From assembly GCA_022844575.1 (NCBI GenBank), contig JALHLL010000152.1, positions 1 to 8,630 of the forward strand: DNA of 8,630 bases, given 5' to 3'. Under the pieces are notes generated by a model. It did no database searches. It was given only the letters and a program-made list of their open reading frames with translations, and was not told where the DNA came from. The translations under genes were made by a program, and so were the position numbers. The stretch is from a bacterium. Lineage in GTDB: Bacteria; Bacteroidota; Ignavibacteria; Kapaibacteriales; UBA961. Of this stretch, positions 1-6,741 are shown piece by piece; the first letter of the stretch is position 1; every line of letters begins with the position of its first letter.

Positions 1-1508
1 AACAAAAGAGAAGAAGGAATGAATTTGAGGGTACAATACCGGAAGCATCATCCTTTTTCGGAGGTGTTCAATTCGGTCTGGATTATGCTTTACCATTAAA
101 CAATGAAAAAACACTTTATATTGTTCCGGAAGTATCGTATAAAAAGGCACTAACACCTATAATAAAAAATTATGATTGGTTTTCTAATGCATTAATATTC
201 GGTGTCAGTCTTCAATGGAGATTGAGAAGTTTACCCCCCATGCCGCCGATTGTTCCTCTTTTACCCGATACTGCGCAGCCGGCTACTGTAACTTTACCCA
301 AAAAGATTATCCCCGCTCCTGACTTAGCAAATTGCTCTATAAGCGTAAGCGAAATACTACCTGATAGTACGGAAAGACCGATCAATTCCATAACCATTGA
401 ACAAAGACGTTCCCGACATTTACGCCCTTTACTAAACTATGTTTTTTTCGATGAGGATAACTTTGCGTTAGATAATCGTTATGTTCGTTCGGAACCCGAT
501 AACTTCAGTATGGAAGATTTTGTCAATAAAATAACGATGGAAACATATCATTCCGTTTTGAATATTATTGGTTGGAGAATGACTAAAAAGAGAGACGCAA
601 CTCTAACGATTGTAGGATGTAATGCTGATACACGTAATGAAAAAAACAATAAACAATTATCAGAGCAGAGGGCAAAATCCGTTGCGGATTTTCTGATAAA
701 TGTGTGGGGAATTGAACGGAGCAGAATAATTTTTGAAATAAGAAACTTACCGCAAATTCCTTCGGGATTAAAGACGGAAGATGGTTTGGCGGAAAATAGA
801 AGGGTAGAACTTAAATCGAATATTGAAGAAATATTTGATCCCGTTACAACAATAGATACATTATTATTCCCCACCCCCGGTATGATTACGTTCAGACCTA
901 CAATTCTTTCCAAATATCCGATTAAAAAGTGGAAATTTACGGTTCGGTTTGCAGGAAAGGAGATGCATTCATCGCAAAGTAGCAGTGGTTTGCCATATCC
1001 GCTTACAATAGACTTGACAATCTTTCCGCTCGGTAGCTTACAGAGCGGCGAAAAAGTAACAGCTTACCTTGAAGCGGAGGATAATAACGGTAAAAACTGC
1101 ACCTCCGTAGCTGAGCTGCCAATTAATATAGTAAGTATAAAGCAAAAACTTCTTACAAAAAAAGTTGATATAAGCCGTGATAAATACAGTTTAATTCTAT
1201 TCGATTATGCACAAAGCGGGCTTACTTCATCGAATAGAAAAATAATGGATGAAATAAAATCGAATATTACGCCAAGTTCTACCGTAATGGTGAGCGGGCA
1301 TACGGATAGAATCGGTTCAGATGAATCAAATCTGAAACTCTCTGAAAAAAGAGCCGCTGAAGTTGGTAAATATATTTGTGCGAAAAATACTACTACACTT
1401 GGCAAAGGGAAGAAGGATTTATTGTACGATAACAATTTCCCTGAAGGTAGATTTTATTGTCGAACCGTTGTTATAAATGCAAATACTGAGTTTCAAAACA
1501 ATAAATAA
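1..1508 (+). CDS. OmpA-family outer-membrane protein with two tandem OmpA-like domains (5' partial)
   Basis: The reading frame is open from the first complete codon (position 3) to the TAA at 1506-1508, so the gene begins upstream of the window. The visible 501 residues start with alternating, aromatic-rich stretches typical of the last strands of an outer-membrane beta-barrel; the final one (about 183-221) ends in SLQW. A proline-rich linker (PPMPPIVP) follows. The first OmpA-like domain lies at about 429-818 (LNYVFFDEDN, then QLSEQRAKSV) and the second at about 1179-1487. The second carries the canonical GHTDRIG and, 15 residues after its Asp, the Arg of LSEKRA; this Asp/Arg pair binds diaminopimelate in peptidoglycan in OmpA proteins. 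In the first domain GHTD is replaced by GCNAD and the Asp-Arg spacing is one residue shorter. A beta-rich segment of about 110 residues separates the domains. The role is presumably anchoring the outer membrane to the cell wall. The family is clear, the precise function unknown. The stop lies 10 bp from the convergent peroxidase gene. Confidence 0.85.
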   Translation, partial: QKRRRNEFEGTIPEASSFFGGVQFGLDYALPLNNEKTLYIVPEVSYKKALTPIIKNYDWFSNALIFGVSLQWRLRSLPPMPPIVPLLPDTAQPATVTLPKKIIPAPDLANCSISVSEILPDSTERPINSITIEQRRSRHLRPLLNYVFFDEDNFALDNRYVRSEPDNFSMEDFVNKITMETYHSVLNIIGWRMTKKRDATLTIVGCNADTRNEKNNKQLSEQRAKSVADFLINVWGIERSRIIFEIRNLPQIPSGLKTEDGLAENRRVELKSNIEEIFDPVTTIDTLLFPTPGMITFRPTILSKYPIKKWKFTVRFAGKEMHSSQSSSGLPYPLTIDLTIFPLGSLQSGEKVTAYLEAEDNNGKNCTSVAELPINIVSIKQKLLTKKVDISRDKYSLILFDYAQSGLTSSNRKIMDEIKSNITPSSTVMVSGHTDRIGSDESNLKLSEKRAAEVGKYICAKNTTTLGKGKKDLLYDNNFPEGRFYCRTVVINANTEFQNNK

Positions 1509-1518
1509 TCGTGAAGTT

Positions 1519-3438
1519 TTAGTATTCGCCTCCTATTGTACGTTGTTTATCGGAAATAAGAGGAATAACAGGTAATCTCTTCGGAATACTCGTCAAACTT
1601 GTTGTATCTGTTAATGTTTTAAGAAATGAGATAATATCTCTTTTTTCTTCTGCAGTCAAATTTAGCTTATCCGCAGGTAATGTCTGATGCTGCACATTAA
1701 GTCCCAAACCTGCACCACCACCATTATTATAAAAATCTATGACTTGCTCTAGCGTTGAAAATGCACCATTATGAAAATAGGGTGCAGTTAAAGCTATATT
1801 ACGAACTGTCATCGTTTTGAACGATCGTTTAAAAATACTTACCTGATCTTTTGCTCTACCCGCATATCTGCCTAAATCTTTATCAAGTTTCGGTGAAATA
1901 GAATCACCACGCTCTGTTATTCCGAGTACTTCGGATTCGGACTCTGTAAAACGAGGTGGAACAAGACCGGAAAATGTCGGCGCAAAATGACAAGTACCGC
2001 ATGCTGCTTTACCCATAAAAAGATTAAACCCATTACGAACCGACTTCGAAACACTTACATTTTCGCCACGAATAAATCTATCAATCGGTGAATTAAAAGA
2101 ATGAAGAGTCATCTGATATGCTCCGAGTGCAGAGCTGATTGTATAGGGTGATATTTGATCTTCTTTAACTTCTGGAAATGCTTTTAAGAATAATTGCCGG
2201 TATTCTGTTGATGATTTTAAGTTATCAATGATGGTTGAAAATGAATTATGAAATTCCTTTTCATTAGTTACGACATGCTGTACCTGATCTTCGAAAGAGC
2301 CTGCTCTCAAATCGTAGAAAAAACGTTCGGCAAAAATGGCATTTATGAGTGTAGGTGTATTACGCTCAAGTTTATTGATTTTATCGAATGCAAAAGCGGT
2401 TTCTAATCCATCCGTAAACGCCTTATTCGGATTGTGGCATGATGCACAAGCACGATCATTGTTCTTAGACAGAATAGGATCATAGAAGAGTAGTTTGCCA
2501 AGTTCTTGTTTATACATATTATTTGTACTTGGTTGCTGTCTTGTAAAGTAGTTCGGATTAAACAAATCCGCAGAGAAAATATTTTTACTCCGAAAGTTCA
2601 GAGCATTGGGTTTTCTCGTCGTTTCATCATAATATTCTATAGAAAAAACTTGATGAAATTCATTCAAATATCCATATAAGGGCTCAATGTGTTTTCTCAA
2701 AAAATCTAATCTGTCAAAAGAGTCGAAATCATTATTCTTAGTACAGTATTCTGTTGCTTTGGAGAGCAAATTTGTCGTATTACGCAATAATTTGTCCTGA
2801 CTTAAATCCATCGCTTTCATTATTCTTACATAATTACTAAAGCTTTGGAGGGTATATTTGACTTCCTGAATAGAAACACCGGAAGCTGGAACATCAAAGC
2901 CGGTTACACCGAGAGAGCTAATTCTTATAAGTCCTAATTGTATTGCCTCAATAAGATGACGCTTCTCGACTTTAATTCCCCGTGCATAGTATGAAAACTC
3001 TTTGATAATGCGGGTTAATGTATTCGTTTTCTTTATAACTTTTTCAATTGTCGAATCAGATAATATCTCACTTGAGTATAGTAATTCATCCAGAACTTGA
3101 AAACCCTCAGGTTCAATTATTTCCGTTTGTGCAGATGATGGATTAAGTTTGAGTAGGGGGGCGGAATTTATATTTCTTGTAATTATATCGCCATCATAGT
3201 ATTCTATCAGAAACTCGCATTGTTTATACTTTTCTCTACACCTTAGATAATGAGAACGTATCTTCTCTGTGTTCTTTGTCTTGTAAGTATTTTGGAAATC
3301 AGAAATTTCACTTACCAAAGAATTCAGATTTTCTCCAAAAAGAATGGTTAACTTTTGTTCTGTAGATTCTGTGTTCGGTTCTGTTGTAAATCCGAAGAAT
3401 AAACTGATAATGAGAATTACAATGATAGTCTTATTCAT
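1519..3438 (-). CDS. Diheme cytochrome c peroxidase / MauG-family protein with N-terminal imelysin-like region
   Basis: This encodes an exported diheme protein of 639 residues from the ATG at 3436-3438. A signal peptide (MNKT then IIVILIISLFFGF) has no lipobox Cys. Residues about 25-290 are mostly helical and contain YKQCEFLIEYY and EPEGFQVLDELLY. The latter recalls the GxHxxE motif of imelysin/EfeO-type proteins, but reads G112-x-Q114-x-x-D117. The C-terminal half is a bacterial cytochrome c peroxidase: heme motifs CASCH (331-335) and CGTCH (480-484), RNTPTLINA between them, and TAPYFHNGAFSTLEQV near 551-566. Family members reduce H2O2 with electrons from small cytochromes, or, like MauG, oxidise partner proteins in the periplasm. 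The usual length is about 330-400 residues, so the N-terminal part is a large extension. The frame stays open to a GTG at 3480, but those upstream starts lie inside a terminator hairpin, so the inner ATG is preferred. No clear Shine-Dalgarno precedes it. Substrate unknown. Confidence 0.88.
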   Translation of the reverse strand: MNKTIIVILIISLFFGFTTEPNTESTEQKLTILFGENLNSLVSEISDFQNTYKTKNTEKIRSHYLRCREKYKQCEFLIEYYDGDIITRNINSAPLLKLNPSSAQTEIIEPEGFQVLDELLYSSEILSDSTIEKVIKKTNTLTRIIKEFSYYARGIKVEKRHLIEAIQLGLIRISSLGVTGFDVPASGVSIQEVKYTLQSFSNYVRIMKAMDLSQDKLLRNTTNLLSKATEYCTKNNDFDSFDRLDFLRKHIEPLYGYLNEFHQVFSIEYYDETTRKPNALNFRSKNIFSADLFNPNYFTRQQPSTNNMYKQELGKLLFYDPILSKNNDRACASCHNPNKAFTDGLETAFAFDKINKLERNTPTLINAIFAERFFYDLRAGSFEDQVQHVVTNEKEFHNSFSTIIDNLKSSTEYRQLFLKAFPEVKEDQISPYTISSALGAYQMTLHSFNSPIDRFIRGENVSVSKSVRNGFNLFMGKAACGTCHFAPTFSGLVPPRFTESESEVLGITERGDSISPKLDKDLGRYAGRAKDQVSIFKRSFKTMTVRNIALTAPYFHNGAFSTLEQVIDFYNNGGGAGLGLNVQHQTLPADKLNLTAEEKRDIISFLKTLTDTTSLTSIPKRLPVIPLISDKQRTIGGEY

Positions 3439-3453
3439 ATATAGTAAATATAG

Positions 3454-3489
3454 AAAAAACCGATGATGAAAATTCATCACCGGTTTTTT
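3454..3489 (-). terminator. Intrinsic terminator of the PhoX-like gene
   Basis: Two 17-nt arms (3454-3470 and 3473-3489) are inverted copies with one difference, which becomes a G-U wobble pair in the minus-strand transcript. The arms are A6-CCG-rich on one side and U6 on the other, so the minus-strand RNA forms a stem with a short loop followed by U6. It starts 21 nt after the stop of the PhoX-like gene. The structure is nearly symmetrical and could also work on the plus strand. It ends 15 bp before the ATG of the peroxidase gene, so expression of that gene needs read-through or a promoter in this small gap. Confidence 0.8.
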
Positions 3490-3509
3490 GTTATGTGCGT
3501 TAAATTATT

Positions 3510-5372
3510 TTATTCAATAACAACTTTTTGTGTTTCGCCTTTTGTGTTCATAAGGAAATAAACACCTGCAGACAGGTCGGAAATATCCATCGTATTCGTA
3601 TTGCGAACTACACGAATTCTATTTCCTTCATTGTTATAGAGCGCTGCATCCATCGTATCATCGAAATGTAATTCTCTTGAAGCCGGGTTCGGATAGACTT
3701 TAATTCCATTTATTTTAGAATCATTATCCAAATCCTTGATTCCCGAAACCAACTTGTCAAAACCGGAAACCGCTACTGTAACTGAATTGTTATAAGGATA
3801 TTGATTGTAAGAACTTGGGTGCTGAGAATTAAATAACAGAGTATTTCCATTATCAATAGCACATGCACCGGTTATTTCAGCTCCAAGTGGCACTATACCA
3901 AGTCTTGTTAAGTTTTCAATTTTCGGTTCATCATCTAAGTCCAACGCGAACATTTCACATGTTCGGTTGGTCACACCGAATGGTACTCTACCGAATGTGT
4001 TACCGTTCAAATCTTCCTGAATAATTAAATAACGTTTGTTTTTAACTTCAAGTACCAATAATCCGTCAGGATTTGATAAATGTTTTTCAGGATAAGGTGT
4101 ATATGGTTTTTTATCGTCGAGTCTGGGACCCGCTTCCATAAGTGATTTTACTTCATCCGTCGCTACATCCAAAGAAAGTACTCGTCCATAATAATCAGCG
4201 AAAGCTGTACTATCGATACTTACTTTTTGCGATGCTGCAAAATCCGTATAATGCTTCGGTATTCTGTATCCGGCAGCTTTTGCTTTTTTGATTGTAGCTC
4301 CGGGTGCATCGGAACCTGTTTCCGTCATGAATACTCTATTCGTTTTTTTATCGTATGCAAGCCATTCCAAACGTGTGAATCCGGAAATATTGTTTTTCGC
4401 AGCCCATTCGTGAATGTTAAGCATGGTATTTAAATCTTGTGGTATCTCTATCCATTCGCCTTTGAAAGAGTTTTCAAGTTGGCGGAATAAATAAGTTTTA
4501 CCTTTTGTGAAATCGCCCGGAGTATCGGCAACAAATTTTGTTAATAAGGATGCACCGGCATCTCCGTCTTCACCGATAAATACAGTTTTATTGTCTTGTA
4601 ATATAACACCGCCCTCGAAGCCCTGACGACCCCAGTTATATTGTTTGCGTACTGCTTTTGCAGTACGTGGATCTATTTCAACCATCCAATTGAAGTTCTG
4701 ATACTTTTTGATTTTAGTGCCATTGTAACCTGCAAAACCGTTTGGTGTACTCGTACCAATCGTAAAATCGGCTGTATCCCGAACGCCGAGCCCTTTTTGG
4801 AATATATCATCACCTGTTCCATCATTATTTGCGCTACGGAACCATTCTTCTGCCGTCCAAATACGACCGTCAGGTCCTTGAATACCGCCGCCATTCATTC
4901 CTGTTTCGCCTACAGTATTTGCGAAATCAACATTAAAGTATTTACCTTTACGACCATCTGATAAAGATTGATCAACTATTCTAAGGGAATCACCGCTTTT
5001 TTCAACTTTGAAAACCGTCATTCCACCACCATCGCCTATGTTATCATTAGCTTGAACCATCTCGTGATTTACGGAAATCCATCCGAGACCAGTTTCGCCT
5101 TTTGAAGGATTTGCAGCAGTAAAACCAATAAAGTCATGCCATTGTTTCGCTTTTGCAGTACCTGCGGGTTTTCCGTACGTAGCTGTTGTTTGAACATCAT
5201 GAACAGCACCTATAAAAAGAACCTGATACTTCAAAGGAGAAGGTGGGACAATAACGGTATGTGTTACCGATGGTATCATTGGTTTTGGTTGTACTTTAGC
5301 AGGAAATTCAGCCGCTTTTGATTGAACCAAAACGGATGTTGACAATAAACCTATTAGTAAGGTTTTTTTCAT
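3510..5372 (-). CDS. PhoX/DUF839-family phosphatase-like protein with type IX secretion sorting domain
   Basis: The product has 620 residues. A Sec signal peptide (about 1-20, cleavage near SKA-A) is followed by a beta-propeller of the PhoX/DUF839 family. Family signatures in order are GWISVNHEM (97-105), GPDGRIWTAEEW (166-177), FEGGVILQDNKTVFIGEDG (252-270), TRLEWLAYD (333-341), NPDGLLV (434-440), IIQEDLNG (450-457), GAEITGACAIDNGNTLLFN (497-515) and QHPS (517-520). PhoX enzymes are Fe/Ca-dependent alkaline phosphatases that release phosphate from organic esters. Residues about 556-620 form a type A T9SS (Por) sorting domain (IKVYPNP, then DISDLSAGVYFL and a basic end), predicting export across the outer membrane, with release or surface anchoring. 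As I recall the family, motif TCEE holds an iron-ligand Cys; here it is TAEE, so the metal site may differ and phosphatase activity is uncertain. The ATG at 5370-5372 is preceded by AGGGG about 9 nt upstream. Confidence 0.85.
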   Translation of the reverse strand: MKKTLLIGLLSTSVLVQSKAAEFPAKVQPKPMIPSVTHTVIVPPSPLKYQVLFIGAVHDVQTTATYGKPAGTAKAKQWHDFIGFTAANPSKGETGLGWISVNHEMVQANDNIGDGGGMTVFKVEKSGDSLRIVDQSLSDGRKGKYFNVDFANTVGETGMNGGGIQGPDGRIWTAEEWFRSANNDGTGDDIFQKGLGVRDTADFTIGTSTPNGFAGYNGTKIKKYQNFNWMVEIDPRTAKAVRKQYNWGRQGFEGGVILQDNKTVFIGEDGDAGASLLTKFVADTPGDFTKGKTYLFRQLENSFKGEWIEIPQDLNTMLNIHEWAAKNNISGFTRLEWLAYDKKTNRVFMTETGSDAPGATIKKAKAAGYRIPKHYTDFAASQKVSIDSTAFADYYGRVLSLDVATDEVKSLMEAGPRLDDKKPYTPYPEKHLSNPDGLLVLEVKNKRYLIIQEDLNGNTFGRVPFGVTNRTCEMFALDLDDEPKIENLTRLGIVPLGAEITGACAIDNGNTLLFNSQHPSSYNQYPYNNSVTVAVSGFDKLVSGIKDLDNDSKINGIKVYPNPASRELHFDDTMDAALYNNEGNRIRVVRNTNTMDISDLSAGVYFLMNTKGETQKVVIE

Positions 5373-5397
5373 GGAGTTTACCCCTGATATTAAAGAA

Positions 5398-5430
5398 TAA
5401 GTGTAGTTAACAGGAGCAAAACTACACTTA
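5398..5430. promoter_or_regulatory. Inverted repeat overlapping a possible promoter of the PhoX-like gene
   Basis: TAAGTGTAGTT (5398-5408) and AACTACACTTA (5420-5430) are perfect 11-bp inverted copies separated by 11 nt, 25-58 bp upstream of the PhoX-like start codon. On the minus strand, TAGTTTTG (complement of 5417-5424) fits the Bacteroidota -7 box TAnnTTTG and lies partly in the repeat. No TTTG-type -33 element stands at the expected distance. The repeat could be an operator for a dimeric regulator or a 5' UTR hairpin. The repeat is certain; its function is inferred. Confidence 0.45.
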
Positions 5431-5536
5431 CACTTTTATCGGTATTTGATGTTTACTTTATGCTTTTATTATGAAATTATTATTATAAAGAATAAGTATA
5501 AATAGTAATATTGGGCACCAAACCAAACTGTTCAAC

Positions 5537-5569
5537 AAAAAAAAGACCGGTTGTTTTCAACCGGTCTTT
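5537..5569 (-). terminator. Intrinsic terminator of mreB
   Basis: A perfect 12-bp stem, AAAGACCGGTTG (5542-5553) with CAACCGGTCTTT (5558-5569), encloses a 4-nt loop. On the minus strand it is followed by a run of T (complement of the A run at 5537-5544). It begins 24 nt after the mreB stop. This is a textbook Rho-independent terminator and separates mreB from the PhoX-like gene. Confidence 0.92.
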
Positions 5570-5593
5570 AATAGTATCGTATCTTCACTAATT

Positions 5594-6616
5594 CTAATAC
5601 CTTTTACTTTTTATGAGTACATTCTGATAATCGTTGAGATTCTCAAGCACTTTGCCCGTTCCCCGAACAACTGCAGTAAGCGGGTCATCTGCAATATGCA
5701 CCGGTAATGATGTTTCTTCCTGCAAACGGCGGTCAAGACCTTTTAATAATGCACCGCCACCTGAAAGTAAAATGCCTCTATCAAAAATGTCGGCTGAAAG
5801 TTCGGGCGGTGTACGCTCCAAAAGATTGCGAACTGCTTCCACAATGGTCGCAACGCATTCAGATAATGCTTCGCGAATATCGGCTGAACTTATTGTTATA
5901 AGTTCCGGAATACCCGTAAGAAGGTTACGTCCTTTTACTTCGATTTCAATTTCTTCTTCTAAAGGATAAGCAGAACCTACTTCACATTTGATAGTTTCAG
6001 CAGTTCTTTCACCGATAAGAATATTATGATTCCGCTTAAAGTACTGTACTATGGCGGAAGTCATTTCGGTGCCGGCAATTCTTAGTGATTCGTGATTAAC
6101 AATACCCGATAAGGCAATAACGGCAACATCCGTTGTACCACCTCCAATATCCACTATCATATTTCCGACAGGTTCATGAACATTCAAATCAAGACCGATT
6201 GCCGCAGCCATCGGCTCAGCTATCAGATATACTTCTTTGGCTCCAGCATGTTCACAACTATCGCGCACAGCTCTTTTCTCCACTTCGGTAATGCCGGTAG
6301 GTACGCATACTACAACACGGCGAGCCGGTTGCCAAGAAAGAGATACTTTTCTAATAAAAGCACGAAGCATACCTTCGGCAATTTCAAAATCTGCTATAAC
6401 ACCATCTTTTAACGGACGTATGGTACTAATATCTTTGTGGGTTCTACCAAGCATTTCCTGTGCCTCATGCCCGATTGCTATAATATGTTTTGTGTTTCTG
6501 TCGAAGGCAACGATTGAGGGCTCATTAAGCACAATGCCTTTGCCCTTCATCCAAATTAGAGTATTTGCAGTTCCGAGGTCTATTGCAACATCGGTGGAGA
6601 GTAAATTAAAACGCAT
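5594..6616 (-). CDS. mreB: Rod shape-determining protein MreB (actin homologue)
   Basis: The product has 340 residues, close to the usual 335-350 of MreB. It shows the actin-fold nucleotide-binding signatures: phosphate-1 loop DLGTANTLIW (13-22), VCVPTGITEVEKRAV (103-117), EPMAAAIG (134-141), phosphate-2 loop DIGGGTTDVAVI (156-167), GSAYPLEEE (214-222) and adenosine-motif LLSGGGALLKGLD (283-295), then DDPLTAVVRGTGK (310-322). MreB forms ATP-dependent antiparallel filaments on the inner face of the cytoplasmic membrane and directs lateral cell-wall synthesis by the elongasome, so this bacterium is probably rod-shaped. The ATG at 6614-6616 follows AGGACAC, a close-spaced Shine-Dalgarno. No mreC, mreD, pbp2 or rodA follows; a strong terminator lies 24 nt after the stop, so the gene ends its transcript alone. 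All nucleotide-binding motifs are intact. Confidence 0.97.
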   Translation of the reverse strand: MRFNLLSTDVAIDLGTANTLIWMKGKGIVLNEPSIVAFDRNTKHIIAIGHEAQEMLGRTHKDISTIRPLKDGVIADFEIAEGMLRAFIRKVSLSWQPARRVVVCVPTGITEVEKRAVRDSCEHAGAKEVYLIAEPMAAAIGLDLNVHEPVGNMIVDIGGGTTDVAVIALSGIVNHESLRIAGTEMTSAIVQYFKRNHNILIGERTAETIKCEVGSAYPLEEEIEIEVKGRNLLTGIPELITISSADIREALSECVATIVEAVRNLLERTPPELSADIFDRGILLSGGGALLKGLDRRLQEETSLPVHIADDPLTAVVRGTGKVLENLNDYQNVLIKSKRY

Positions 6617-6658
6617 GTGTCCTGGTCTTGCTTCGGAAAGATAAGCGATTAAGAAAAA

Positions 6659-6670
6659 TTGTAATTACAA
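6659..6670. promoter_or_regulatory. 12-bp perfect palindrome upstream of mreB
   Basis: TTGTAATTACAA is a perfect palindrome centred about 48 bp before the mreB ATG, in the 125-bp gap after the phnD-like gene. It could be a binding site for a dimeric regulator near the mreB promoter. An A+T-rich 12-mer of this kind can also occur by chance, and no convincing -7/-33 pair was found around it. Confidence 0.25.
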
Positions 6671-6741
6671 AAATCGTCATTTAAGTCGAATAAAGAGTAA
6701 ATGTCAGTAAAAGCATCCAGCAATCATTATACCGAAAATGA

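Noticed and set aside
222..224. TTG as start codon of the OmpA-family gene
   Set aside because: The same frame is open and barrel-like in sequence all the way to the window's left edge, so the TTG is an internal Leu codon and the gene is truncated by the window.
3439..3480. Upstream GTG/ATG starts for the peroxidase gene
   Set aside because: They fall in the stem of a terminator hairpin and would put a positively charged, non-signal segment before a good signal peptide that starts at 3438.
4641..4961. Plus-strand reading frame of 106 codons opposite the PhoX-like gene
   Set aside because: It lies wholly within a gene with strong family signatures on the other strand and has a low-complexity, Cys-rich translation without recognisable motifs; the other overlapping frames over mreB and the phnD-like gene were rejected for the same reason.
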